Assembly: GCA_964551995.1 (NCBI GenBank)
Contig: CAZKFD010000032.1
Location: 62,001 to 126,000 of the forward strand
Direction: 5' to 3'
From: DATKJS01 sp964551995
Lineage (GTDB): Bacteria > Acidobacteriota > Aminicenantia > Aminicenantales > Saccharicenantaceae
DNA length: 64,000 nucleotides
Shown: piece after piece, positions 17,315 through 25,497 of the stretch
How positions within the stretch are numbered: the stretch's first letter is position 1
Layout: each line of letters opens with the position of its first letter
The notes under the pieces: model-generated
Told to the model about the DNA's origin: nothing
The model's input: only the letters and a program-made list of their open reading frames with translations
Databases searched by the model: none
Translations under genes and position numbers: made by a program

Positions 17315-20091
17315 TCGCCGTCCCGGTCCGGGACCCATGTCACAGCCCATAACGGATAGGGCGCGGCGCTGCCCTTGACGGCGTGCCAGAGGATGCGGTT
17401 GAGCGCATCCTCGGGGCAGGCGTCGGCCGTGCGGAAATTCAGGCGGGCCGAGAGGGCCGCGTCCCGGCGCAGGACGGGGTCCTTGACCGTCTTCGCCGGC
17501 GGGTTCATCTCGCTCAGCGGGATGATGTTGAGGACGGCCTCGAAGGGCCGGAAATTCGGCGTCGCCGTGAAGCACTCGAACATGGGCGTCGCCGAGGCGT
17601 CGAACTGGTTCATCGGCGGCAGCCCCAGAATCTGTTCGATCGTCCGGACGAGGCTCGTCGTGTTGTACTGCGCGGAGACCACGGCGCCGCGCTTCGTGTA
17701 GGGGCTGACGCAGTAGGCCGTGGTCCGGTAGCCGCTGACGTGGTCGAAGCCGTTCTGTGGGTCGTCCTCGATGGCGAAGATGACCGTGTCCTTCCAGAAG
17801 CGGCTGTGGCTGAAAGCCTCGACGATCCGCCCGAAGGCCAGGTCGTTGTCGGCGACGCTCGCCGCCGGAGTGGGCATGCCCTCCTTCGTTCCGCTGGTGT
17901 GGTCGTCAGGCAGGCAGATCAGGATGAGCTGCGGCATCTGGCCTTCGCGGTCCCAGGCCGCAACCTGGTTCACGATGTACCGCGCCCGCCAGACGTCCGG
18001 GACGGCCAGGTTCCAGCCGACCGTGTCCTGGGGCGAAAAAGGCGCGATGGTCTCGATCCCCGGGATGCTCCGGATCACGACCTCGCCCCCGCCGTTGCGG
18101 AACTCGTTCCAGTAGTCCTTCCACCCCGGCTCGCCGCCGCGGGACCGGTCCTTCCAGCCGCATTCATGCATCATGAACTCGCCGAAGTTCCAGAGCGAGA
18201 CGCCGTGGCGGAGGGCGTTGTCCCAGAGGAACCCGCTCGGGGCGTAGGCCAGCGCGTCGACCTCGTCGGACCCCATGCCGTCGGGGTAGCTCCGGGGCCA
18301 GCCGGCGAAGGACTTCTCCAGGTAGTCGGTTCCGAAGGCGGTGGTCGACCATTGGTGGCCGTCAGCGCTCAGGATGGCGCTGCAGGAGGTGTTGTCGAGC
18401 AGCGCGAATTCCCGGACGATCTTGTGCTGGTTGGGGGTCACATGCTCGCCGAAGAGGACCAGGCTCAGGTCGCCGTTTCCCTCGGGAATGTCCCCCAGGA
18501 CCTGGTCATAGGTCCGGTTTTCCTTGATGACGTAGACGACATGCTTGAGCATGCTGGGCTCGCCAATCCTCTCGGGAACGGGCCGGGCCGGCTGGTTGGG
18601 TCGGGGTTCGGCGAGGGCCTCTGCGATCCGGTCGCGGCGGTCGTTCGCGTAGACCGCAGCCGTCATCTCCTTGAGCTGCTTCGGTTTTGGAACCGGGATG
18701 AGGGAGACGGATCCGGAGTACTGGTGAGAGTTGAAGCCCACGCCTCCCGTCATCCGGTCTCGGGCGCGCCTTGTAGGAAGGCCCTTGATATTGGCCACGC
18801 ACAGCAGGTTCCGCTGCGCGTCGAAGAGGATCGCGCCGGGAAACCAGCCCGTCGGGATTAGGCCGAGGAATTGCGACCTGCGGCCCTCGGGGCTGAAACG
18901 GATGACGGCCACAGCGTTTTGCGTCCCGTTGGCGGCGTAGAGCGTCTTGCCGTCGGGAGCGAAGGCGAGCGCGTTGGGCGAGGCCCCGAAAAGGTCGGCG
19001 GGGCTCGCCTTGGCCCATATCGTCTCGGCCACGGCGTCGGTATGAGTGTCGATGACCGTGACCGTGTCGGCGGCGGCGTTCGCGCAGGCGAGGTAGCGGC
19101 CGTCCGGAGAGAGGGCCAGACCCGAAGAGTGGAGCCCGGCGGGGATCTCCCGGGTCACGGCGCCTGTCCCGATGTCGACAACGCTCACGGAGCCGTCGCA
19201 CGCAATGCGGCGGACCGGGTCCACCCGGACCTCCGTGCCGCGGCCCGCCGGCCCGGTGAGGTCGCCGGGGCCCGGGCGGCGCCCGCCCCAGTTGCTCACG
19301 TAGGCCTTGCGGCCGGCGAGAACGACGTCGTAGGGCGCGGCGCCGACGTCGATCGTCCGCAGGATCCGGCCGGTGTCGGGATCGATTTCGAAGAGCCGGT
19401 TCGAGAGATTGCCGCAGACATAAAGGCGCCGCCCGTCTTCCGAGACGGCAAGGCCGGCGGGGATCTCTTCATTGCGCCGCGGGGCGGCGGCGGACGGGAG
19501 AGGGATCGAGTGCGAGGGCCAGACGTCATCGTCGGGCCCGACCGAGAAGACCTTGATGCTGCCGTTGACGTTGCTGAGATACAGGCGGCGGCCGTCCTTG
19601 GAGAAGGCGAGCCCGGTGTAGCTCAGCTGGCCCTTGGTGTCCGGCTCGAGGACGCTGGCGGACGGCGCCTGGGGCTCCGGCGTCGTCGCGTCTTCCGAAG
19701 GCAGGCTGACAGTCTGCCGGATTCTCCCGCCCCCGGCGTCGAGAATCACGACCTCGTTCGTCTTGCCCGAGACGGCGAGCAGGCGGCCGTCGGGGGAGAG
19801 GGCGAGGGCCTGGGGACGGAGGCCGGGGAGCGGCACGAGCCGGCCGGCGGGCGTCACGACCTGGTTCACGGGGACGACGGCCCGTTTCGGGCCGGTCCAG
19901 CCGACCTTCTCGTCATCTTGGCGCGCTCCCATGCCGAAGGTTCCGGCGCCGATAAGGAGACCCAGCGCGGCCGCCGCGAGAGCCGCCGCCGGGCGGCGCC
20001 GATCACCGGCCGGACGGCTGCATCCCGCTCTCTCCGACCTTGGGAAGAACGATCCTGAGGACGATTCTCGCGATGTTCTCGTAATGGACAT
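17311..20091 (-). CDS. YncE-like beta-propeller fused to a phosphoesterase/phosphatase domain
   Basis: 926 aa. A signal-like hydrophobic stretch lies at residues 34-56 (AAALAAAALGLLIGAGTFG). Residues 80-470 form a YVTN/YncE beta-propeller with repeated LALSPDGRYLA-type blades. Residues 510-900 are an acid phosphatase/phospholipase C-like phosphoesterase: VVYVIKENRTYDQVLGD at its start, then SADGHQWS, LPDDHTSG and FAIEDDPQNGFDHVSGYRT with metal-binding residues. Such proteins are periplasmic and act on phosphate esters, exact substrate unknown. The first 30 residues precede the signal and overlap the upstream gene by 89 bp; no better-placed ATG, GTG or TTG was seen, so the start is uncertain. 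Confidence 0.8.
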   Translation of the reverse strand: MSITRTSRESSSGSFFPRSERAGCSRPAGDRRRPAAALAAAALGLLIGAGTFGMGARQDDEKVGWTGPKRAVVPVNQVVTPAGRLVPLPGLRPQALALSPDGRLLAVSGKTNEVVILDAGGGRIRQTVSLPSEDATTPEPQAPSASVLEPDTKGQLSYTGLAFSKDGRRLYLSNVNGSIKVFSVGPDDDVWPSHSIPLPSAAAPRRNEEIPAGLAVSEDGRRLYVCGNLSNRLFEIDPDTGRILRTIDVGAAPYDVVLAGRKAYVSNWGGRRPGPGDLTGPAGRGTEVRVDPVRRIACDGSVSVVDIGTGAVTREIPAGLHSSGLALSPDGRYLACANAAADTVTVIDTHTDAVAETIWAKASPADLFGASPNALAFAPDGKTLYAANGTQNAVAVIRFSPEGRRSQFLGLIPTGWFPGAILFDAQRNLLCVANIKGLPTRRARDRMTGGVGFNSHQYSGSVSLIPVPKPKQLKEMTAAVYANDRRDRIAEALAEPRPNQPARPVPERIGEPSMLKHVVYVIKENRTYDQVLGDIPEGNGDLSLVLFGEHVTPNQHKIVREFALLDNTSCSAILSADGHQWSTTAFGTDYLEKSFAGWPRSYPDGMGSDEVDALAYAPSGFLWDNALRHGVSLWNFGEFMMHECGWKDRSRGGEPGWKDYWNEFRNGGGEVVIRSIPGIETIAPFSPQDTVGWNLAVPDVWRARYIVNQVAAWDREGQMPQLILICLPDDHTSGTKEGMPTPAASVADNDLAFGRIVEAFSHSRFWKDTVIFAIEDDPQNGFDHVSGYRTTAYCVSPYTKRGAVVSAQYNTTSLVRTIEQILGLPPMNQFDASATPMFECFTATPNFRPFEAVLNIIPLSEMNPPAKTVKDPVLRRDAALSARLNFRTADACPEDALNRILWHAVKGSAAPYPLWAVTWVPDRDGD

Positions 20092-21274
20092 CTCGGTAGC
20101 TCTCCATGGTGACGGTCTTGGTCCGGAGGTCGCGCCGGACCGAAATGAACGAGGTGAATCCGCTGCCGCCCGACCGGGAACCCAGATCGTCGAACCGGTT
20201 GTCCGCGAGGGATCTCCCGACGGCCGCGAACTCCGCGTCGCTGATCGTGAAATCCTTCTGCACGATCTCGCCTGCGGTGGACCTCTTGTGCAGGGTGCCG
20301 GTCCGGTCCATCCGGATCTCGATCATGACCTGCCATCGCTCCGGGCCCACCGGCCCGTACGCGTACCGCAGAAAGACATCGTGGGTCCTCCGCTCCTGCT
20401 CTTTTTCTTCAGACGTCCGGCCGAGCTCCCGCGGGTCGCTCTGGACGTCGACCCCGATGATCAGGCCGGAGCTTGAATAAAAATACCGGTAGGTCCAGCC
20501 AAACTGGCCGACTCCTTCCAGGTCGCACGCGACCGCGGCGTGACCGGCGATGACCGCCGGGCGGCCCACCTTCTTGACGCATTCCGACCACGTCGACAGG
20601 AAATCGGCCACGGAGCCGGCAGCGATCTGTTCCTGGTCCTCTGGAGTGAGGGGGGAATACTGGATCTCGACTTGGGCCACGGTCCGGTCGCCACGCACTT
20701 GCTGATACACGAGCAGGCCGATCGGGTCGTCGCTGTCCGGCTGCTTCTCCTGCGCAAGCTGCCAGTCGTCGGGAAGCGAGATCAGGGCAGGCTTGTCCAG
20801 ACCGCGGTCGTTGACGACCTCGATGTTCCGGGCGACGTCCATGGCCTCGGTCTTTGTCGGATGCCAGCGGTCTCCGGGCGGAAGAAGTTCCCAGAACGAC
20901 TGGGAGCAGGAATTCGAGCCGCCCGACGTGAGGGTGAACCTCCAGTCGGGGCGCCGGAGCGGGATGATGAAGGTGTCGCCGGGCTCCAGCTGGGCGGGGT
21001 CCGTTCCGTCCACGGTGAACTTGAGCGAGGAGAGGTTGAACGCGGATGTCGGGGTGACGGCCTGGAACCGGTCCTTGACGGCGTTCCCGGGGTCCACGCT
21101 CTCGACCCGGACCACGGCGTCGTAGTAGTTGGACCTTATGTCCGGGCGCAACTCGACGAGCGCGCACGCCAGAACCGGCTTGGGCTCGCTCCGACGGCAG
21201 CCGCCCGACAGGAGGACAGCCGCCGAAACGATCCCCGCCAGGCAGAGCCGCCGCCGTCCTCCGTGGAACCGCAT
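20003..21274 (-). CDS. Putative lipoprotein of unknown function
   Basis: 423 aa from the ATG at 21274, which has GAGG at 7 nt and opens a type-II signal peptide with lipobox LSGGC. The mature part holds an N-terminal segment typical of exported beta-sandwich proteins (VVRVESVDPGNAVKDRF, EPGDTFIIPLR) and a C-terminal half with alternating strands. I do not recognise the family. It overlaps the propeller-phosphoesterase gene by 89 bp, suggesting co-transcription. An upstream ATG at 21340 would add 22 charged residues ahead of the signal and is unlikely. Confidence 0.65.
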   Translation of the reverse strand: MRFHGGRRRLCLAGIVSAAVLLSGGCRRSEPKPVLACALVELRPDIRSNYYDAVVRVESVDPGNAVKDRFQAVTPTSAFNLSSLKFTVDGTDPAQLEPGDTFIIPLRRPDWRFTLTSGGSNSCSQSFWELLPPGDRWHPTKTEAMDVARNIEVVNDRGLDKPALISLPDDWQLAQEKQPDSDDPIGLLVYQQVRGDRTVAQVEIQYSPLTPEDQEQIAAGSVADFLSTWSECVKKVGRPAVIAGHAAVACDLEGVGQFGWTYRYFYSSSGLIIGVDVQSDPRELGRTSEEKEQERRTHDVFLRYAYGPVGPERWQVMIEIRMDRTGTLHKRSTAGEIVQKDFTISDAEFAAVGRSLADNRFDDLGSRSGGSGFTSFISVRRDLRTKTVTMESYRDVHYENIARIVLRIVLPKVGESGMQPSGR

Positions 21275-21392
21275 GAACAGCCTCGTGATCCTCTCCGCAC
21301 GCCTCTCTGCGTCGCCGGGCGCACGTCCCTCCACTACCACTCACTACCACAGGCGTCCGCCGTCGTCAAATGCTGGCGCTTCCGGCGCGCCC

Positions 21393-21421
21393 TTGAACGG
21401 GCGGCCGCTCGGTGATAAAAT
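21393..21421 (+). promoter_or_regulatory. Promoter of the small Cys-rich protein gene
   Basis: TTGAAC (21393-21398), 17 bp, TAAAAT (21416-21421), about 40 nt before the ATG at 21462. Confidence 0.5.
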
Positions 21422-21461
21422 CTGTCTTTCGAGGAATCCCGCGGACAAAGAGGAGAGGGAC

Positions 21462-21659
21462 ATGAACGAAGTGACCTACGTATGCTCGGTCTGCCACCGG
21501 CAAGTCGCAGTGCCGAAGGGACGCCGCGTTCCTCTCTGCTGCCATAAAGAGATGGAGCCCCTTCCGTTCTGCACCTCCGTTCCCAACCCGGAGATGGTCC
21601 GTGACCACGAGGGCGACGAGCCCTGCGACGACGGGACCGCGCCCCAGAAACGCCGCTGA
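21462..21659 (+). CDS. Small zinc-ribbon-like Cys-rich protein
   Basis: 65 aa. CSVCH near the N-terminus and LCCHKEM after a basic turn suggest one metal-binding knuckle pair (C-x2-C...CC), as in short rubredoxin-like or zinc-ribbon proteins; the tail is acidic and disordered. AGAGGAGAGGGAC precedes the ATG and it has its own promoter. Function unknown; electron carrier or zinc protein are both possible. Confidence 0.65.
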   Translation: MNEVTYVCSVCHRQVAVPKGRRVPLCCHKEMEPLPFCTSVPNPEMVRDHEGDEPCDDGTAPQKRR

Positions 21660-21698
21660 CCGGCGGGCTCTGCCCTGCGCCGCGGCCGGATCCGTCCC

Positions 21699-22649
21699 TC
21701 AGCGGACCGCGCGCGGCGCCGTGCCTTCGGAACCGAAAGCCTTGAGGGTTGCGGTTTCCGCGGCCCGAAGGAGGGATTCGCAGTCTCTTCGGGCGGGCGA
21801 CTCCAAGACAAGGATTAGGAACGGCCCCGTCCTCAGGGCGCCGGCGAAGGTTCCGGGTTCGATCTCCACGACGACCTCCGGCCCGGCGGGATCTGCCCGG
21901 AGGGCGAAATAATTGCGGCTGAGCTTCAGGTAGGCGCGCCGGGCTTCGCCGGGCGCCGGGTAGCGGCAGACGAGAAGCGTCGCCTCTCCCCGCTCCCGCG
22001 GGTATTGGCCGAGCGCCGCCTCGGTCCTTTCGTTCAGGAGGAGCGCGTTTTCGTCGGCCAAATAATAGACGGGGTCGAGCGAAACCTGCCTGTGGAAATA
22101 GCGGACGGTTCTCGCGTTCAGGCCTTCCGCGGGGAGACAGGCAACGAGGGCCGGCCGGCCTTCGTCGTCCGGGATCGCGGCCGAGATCCGGGCACCAAGC
22201 CCGAGGACGGCCTGCCGGTTCTCTCCCGTCTCCTCTCCGGCGCGGACCTTGATGCAGTAGCGACCTTTCCAGAAACGCAGGATACCTCCGCCGTAGATCC
22301 CCTCCCGGCCGATCCCGGCTTCTTCTCCGTCCTTGTCGGTCGAGAAAAAGCCGAAGGCGTCCGCCGGGACCGACATGTCGTAGACCTCGGCGGTGAGGAC
22401 CGCTTGGCCTGCCGGGTCCGCATAGGTGCGGACGAGCAGGCGGCGGAAGCAGAAGGCGAGGCACGCCTCGGCGCCGCCGTCCAGGTACCGGTCGAGCGTT
22501 TCCCGCGTGAACAGCCTATCGCTTCCCCTCGGTCTCAGGCCGGCGATCTCGTGCGGGAGAAGAGCGGAGAGGTCTGCGCGGCCGGCGGCGGGGCCGGGGA
22601 GCGGAGCCAGGAGTCCGAGGACGAGGAGGACGGCGGCAGAGGTTCGCAT
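21699..22649 (-). CDS. Secreted DUF6599-like protein
   Basis: 316 aa with signal peptide (residues 1-23, LLVLGLLAPLPGPAAG). The body alternates strands with VLTAEVYDMSVPADAFGFFS, the hallmark stretch of DUF6599-type proteins, then GGGILRFWKGRYCIKV. Function is not established. The start at 22649 lacks a Shine-Dalgarno and lies 9 nt after a -10 box. It is convergent with the small Cys-rich gene (39 bp gap). Confidence 0.7.
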   Translation of the reverse strand: MRTSAAVLLVLGLLAPLPGPAAGRADLSALLPHEIAGLRPRGSDRLFTRETLDRYLDGGAEACLAFCFRRLLVRTYADPAGQAVLTAEVYDMSVPADAFGFFSTDKDGEEAGIGREGIYGGGILRFWKGRYCIKVRAGEETGENRQAVLGLGARISAAIPDDEGRPALVACLPAEGLNARTVRYFHRQVSLDPVYYLADENALLLNERTEAALGQYPRERGEATLLVCRYPAPGEARRAYLKLSRNYFALRADPAGPEVVVEIEPGTFAGALRTGPFLILVLESPARRDCESLLRAAETATLKAFGSEGTAPRAVR

Positions 22650-22658
22650 CGCGCCCCG

Positions 22659-22688
22659 AATGTAGCTCAAAGCCTTCGGGGGTGTCAA
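22659..22688 (-). promoter_or_regulatory. Promoter directly before the DUF6599-like gene
   Basis: TTGACA (22688-22683), 18 bp, TACATT (22664-22659). The ATG follows 9 nt after the -10 box, so the mRNA would start at or 1-3 nt before the start codon. Confidence 0.55.
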
Positions 22689-22728
22689 TTTGCGTCCGGG
22701 CAGCCGGCGCCGGGAAATGGGTCCCGGA

Positions 22729-23739
22729 TCAGATGGACTTCCCGGCGAGCGCGCGGAAGAGGAGATAGAAGGTGCCGCCGATGAAGCCTGCGCCGGGGAT
22801 GGTGAAGATCCAGGCCCAGACGATCCTGAGCGTGACCCCCCAGCGGACGGCGGACAGGCGCTTGGTCGCGCCGACGCCCGAGATGGCCCCGGTGATGACA
22901 TGGGTCGTGCTGACGGGGACCCCCAGGTGGGTCGCCAGGAAGATGCTCATGGCGCTGGCCGTCTCGGCGCAAAAGCCGTCGATGGGGCGGAGCTTGGTGA
23001 TCTTCTGGCCCATCGTCTTGACGATACGCCAGCCTCCCGACAGCGTGCCGAGGGCGATGGAGGCGTGAGCGCAGAGGACGATCCAGAGCGAGATGTGGAA
23101 CTCCTTGACCCAGCCGGCCGCGAACACGAGGCTGGCGATGATCCCCATGGTCTTCTGGGCGTCGTTGCCGCCGTGGCCGAGGCTGTAGAGGCCGGCGGAG
23201 AAAAGCTGGAGATGGCGGAAGCGGCGGTTGATCCGGGCCGGGTGGCTCTTCTGTACGGCGCGGACGGTCAGCCAGATGAACAGGACGCCGAGGACCATGC
23301 CGAGCAGCGGCGCCAGGAAGATGAAGACGACTGTCTTGACCCAGCCGCTGGCGATGATGACCGCCGGCCCGGCCTTGACGATCGCAGCGCCCGCGTAGCC
23401 GCCGATGAGGGAGTGGGACGAGCTCGTCGGCAGACCGAGGAGCCAGGTGAAGAGGTTCCAGCCGATGGCCCCGAGCAGGCCCGCGAAAACGACGTAGGGC
23501 GTCACGACGGAGATGTCGATCATCCCGGCGCCGATGGTGCGGGCCACGGCCGTCCCGAAGATGAGAAAGGCGACGAAATTGAAGAAGGCGGCCCAGACGA
23601 CGGCCTGCCGCGGCGTCAGGACCTGGGTCGAGACGACGGTGGCGATCGAGTTGGCGGCGTCGTGCATGCCGTTGGTGAAGTCGAAAGCGAGGGCGACGAG
23701 GATGACGAAGAGGACGAAGATGACGCTGGCGCCGGGCAT
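22729..23739 (-). CDS. pit: Inorganic phosphate transporter, PiT family
   Basis: 336 aa, about ten helices. The duplicated PiT signatures are present: FDFTNGMHDAANSIATVVST in the first half and SLGHGGNDAQKTMGI in the second, with GLPTSSSHSLIGGYAG and GVPVSTTHVITGAISG as the paired re-entrant loops. Low-affinity Pi or metal-phosphate symport with H+ or Na+. It follows the DUF47 gene by 5 nt in one operon. Confidence 0.95.
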   Translation of the reverse strand: MPGASVIFVLFVILVALAFDFTNGMHDAANSIATVVSTQVLTPRQAVVWAAFFNFVAFLIFGTAVARTIGAGMIDISVVTPYVVFAGLLGAIGWNLFTWLLGLPTSSSHSLIGGYAGAAIVKAGPAVIIASGWVKTVVFIFLAPLLGMVLGVLFIWLTVRAVQKSHPARINRRFRHLQLFSAGLYSLGHGGNDAQKTMGIIASLVFAAGWVKEFHISLWIVLCAHASIALGTLSGGWRIVKTMGQKITKLRPIDGFCAETASAMSIFLATHLGVPVSTTHVITGAISGVGATKRLSAVRWGVTLRIVWAWIFTIPGAGFIGGTFYLLFRALAGKSI

Positions 23740-23744
23740 GAAAA

Positions 23745-24371
23745 TCAGCTGGACTTGACGATGATCCCTTCGATGATGTTCGCCACGTCCTCGCAGCGGT
23801 CGGCGGCGATCTCGAGCCGGCCGTAAATCTCCTTGAGCTTGATGAGGTCCTTGAGCTGCTCGACCCGCTGGGTCTTTTCGAACAGGTCGGCGATGGCCTC
23901 CCGGCAGACGACGTCCGCCTCATACTCGAGGAGGTTGATCTGCTTGCAGAAGGCGTCGACGCGGCCGAGGGATTCGAGGTTGTCGAGCGCCGCCGAGATC
24001 TGGAAGACGGCCTGGCTGATGATGTCGACGAGCTCCCTGATTTCGGGCGTGGGCTTCTGGATCCGGAAATAGCTCATCCGGCTGGCCACGCCCTCGATGC
24101 AGTCGAGGACGTCGTCGAGCCCGCTGGCCAGGCCGTGGATGTCCTCCCGGTCGAGAGGCGTGATGAACGTCTCGCGGAGCTTGGTGAAGATCTCGTGGGT
24201 GATCATATCGCCCTGGTGCTCGATGTCCTTAATGTGCAGGTACTTGTTTTCGACGTCTTCGTACTTGTCCACGAGGTCCTGGAGGGCCTGGACGCCGGCC
24301 TTCAGGTTGGCCGCGTCCTGGCGGAAGAGCTTGAAGAATTTCTGGTCCTTCGGGAAAAAGCGGATCTTCAT
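23745..24371 (-). CDS. DUF47/PhoU-like Pit accessory protein
   Basis: 208 aa, all-helical, starting MKIRFFPKDQKFF. PhoU-like metal-binding helix motifs appear (DIEHQGDMITHEIF, LDDVLDCIEGVA, EYEADVVCREA, AADRCEDVANIIEGI). DUF47 proteins partner with PiT transporters as regulators, as here where pit follows after 5 nt. The ATG at 24371 has no strong Shine-Dalgarno; a consensus promoter lies 22 nt upstream. Confidence 0.92.
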   Translation of the reverse strand: MKIRFFPKDQKFFKLFRQDAANLKAGVQALQDLVDKYEDVENKYLHIKDIEHQGDMITHEIFTKLRETFITPLDREDIHGLASGLDDVLDCIEGVASRMSYFRIQKPTPEIRELVDIISQAVFQISAALDNLESLGRVDAFCKQINLLEYEADVVCREAIADLFEKTQRVEQLKDLIKLKEIYGRLEIAADRCEDVANIIEGIIVKSS

Positions 24372-24393
24372 GGGAAATTCTGCCCGGGACGTG

Positions 24394-24422
24394 AATATAT
24401 TCGAGCCCGGGGCCGATGTCAA
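24394..24422 (-). promoter_or_regulatory. Consensus promoter of the DUF47-pit operon
   Basis: TTGACA (24422-24417), 17 bp, TATATT (24399-24394). Predicted start near 24387 gives a leader of about 16 nt. Confidence 0.7.
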
Positions 24423-24514
24423 ACCGGAATTTGCGGGGCAAAAGAGAGGCCCGGCCGCAAAGGTGCGCGCCCGGCCGTTGTCTAATAGACTGGAAAGAGA
24501 ATAGGCAAGCGGAA

Positions 24515-24595
24515 AGAAGCCTTTCCGATAAGGCTTTTCTCTTCTTTTCCACCTCCCATCGGGGCGGGGCCGCCTGAGGACCCCGCCATTTTTTA
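24515..24595 (+). terminator. Two tandem hairpins, the second a textbook terminator, with no gene upstream
   Basis: Hairpin 1 (24515-24538) pairs AAGCCTT with AAGGCTT and is followed by pyrimidine-rich CTCTTCTTTTCC. Hairpin 2 (24563-24587) pairs GGCGGGG with CCCCGCC and is followed by ATTTTTTAT. Both work on the plus strand, yet no plus-strand gene ends here: the neighbours are the divergent DUF47 promoter and, downstream, the DUF2089 promoter. The segment about 24430-24595 may therefore be a small RNA. I recognised no known riboswitch or RNA family, and saw nothing in 24600-24729. Confidence 0.45.
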
Positions 24596-24729
24596 TCCTG
24601 CCGCCCGGCGCTGTCTGCCTCCAGGCGCCTTCTCGGGAATCTGGCCTCCGCGCTGATAACCCGGCCGGAGTTCATACGGGCGGAGGGGCATTCTAAATGC
24701 ACGACTTGTCGCCGGGAAAAAGGGCTCGA

Positions 24730-24828
24730 TAACTCATTAATTAAAATAATAATAAAAAAATAATTAAATAAATTAATATTATACTTGACAAAATAAATGA
24801 ATTTTATTATATTTATTGTGATAATTAA
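24730..24828. other. Roughly 90% A+T tract upstream of the DUF2089 operon
   Basis: About 100 bp containing only some nine G/C bases, including long A and T runs (AATAATAATAAAAAAATAA), in a genome otherwise about 65% G+C. It covers the -35/-10 boxes of the promoter at 24785-24813 and about 55 bp upstream, the position of an UP element. It may also be curved DNA bound by a nucleoid protein. Confidence 0.7.
24785..24813 (+). promoter_or_regulatory. Consensus promoter of the DUF2089 operon
   Basis: TTGACA (24785-24790), 17-bp AT-only spacer apart from one G, TATATT (24808-24813). The predicted start near 24820 lies 23 nt before the ATG, with AAGGCGAGG between. Confidence 0.75.
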
Positions 24829-24842
24829 GGCGAGGTCGAGAA

Positions 24843-25208
24843 ATGAGCATGGACTGGAGTGAGTTGACAAGGCTCACGGGCGGCCTGCCGTTGGTCATCG
24901 AGCGCGTCCGGCTCACGGACAAGGGGATCGCCGTCGAGGGAAGCTTCGACCTTCCGCCCCTGGCCCGGTTGACCGCCGAGGAGCAGGTCTTCGTCGCGGC
25001 CTTCGTCCGCAGTCACGGCTCCATTAAGGAGATGGAGTTCCTGTTCGGAATCAGCTATCCCACGGTCAAGAACCGGCTCACCCACATCGCCGGCAAGCTC
25101 AATTTCGTGGACGTCAATCCGCCTTTGGGGCGCGTCGAGGTCCTAGATGAACTCGAGAAGGGAGAGATCACCGTCGAAGAGGCCCTGAAAAGGCTCAGGA
25201 GCGTATGA
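24843..25208 (+). CDS. DUF2089-family putative transcription regulator
   Basis: 121 aa. The central section LTAEEQVFVAAFVRSHGSIKE followed by GISYPTVKNRL is the DUF2089 helix-turn-helix; the usual N-terminal zinc ribbon of longer DUF2089 members is missing, leaving the HTH and a short C-terminal helix (EKGEITVEEALKRL) resembling a SHOCT module. Probably a DNA-binding regulator of its own operon. Its TGA overlaps the next ATG (ATGA). Confidence 0.82.
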   Translation: MSMDWSELTRLTGGLPLVIERVRLTDKGIAVEGSFDLPPLARLTAEEQVFVAAFVRSHGSIKEMEFLFGISYPTVKNRLTHIAGKLNFVDVNPPLGRVEVLDELEKGEITVEEALKRLRSV

Positions 25209-25486
25209 GTATGCTGCCGGTCTTATTGAGGCTGGACATCGGGGAAAGGGAGAGGAGGCCTTTCCGGCTGTGGCTTCCGGTCCTCATCGTCTGGCTCCTT
25301 CTCGCCGCCGTGATGCTCGTCTGCCTTCCGCTCGTGCTCCTGGCGGCGCTCTTCGCCTGGCCGTCGGGATGCGGCGGGCCGATCCTGGCCGTCTACCCGC
25401 TGCTGATATCGACTCTGTTCAACCTGTCCGGCCTTCATATCGAGCTCGGGCGGGCCGGCGAACGGTTTTTGATCGACTTCCAATGA
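25205..25486 (+). CDS. Small membrane protein in the DUF2089 operon
   Basis: 93 aa with two hydrophobic helices (about 24-50 and 56-75) and a charged N-terminus (DIGERERRPFRLW). The start overlaps the DUF2089 stop by 4 nt; an alternative ATG lies two codons later. No family recognised. Context suggests a membrane component read by, or controlled with, the HTH protein. Confidence 0.7.
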   Translation: MSMLPVLLRLDIGERERRPFRLWLPVLIVWLLLAAVMLVCLPLVLLAALFAWPSGCGGPILAVYPLLISTLFNLSGLHIELGRAGERFLIDFQ

Positions 25487-25497
25487 AGGAGACCGAT

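Noticed and set aside
21335..21353. Short direct repeat ACTACCACTC near the lipoprotein gene
   Set aside because: Only two imperfect units of about 9 bp; no clear role.
24430..24530. Cyclic-di-GMP (GEMM) riboswitch suggested by CGCAAAG and CCGGCC
   Set aside because: The GEMM core order and spacing are not met and no fitting downstream gene is on that transcript.
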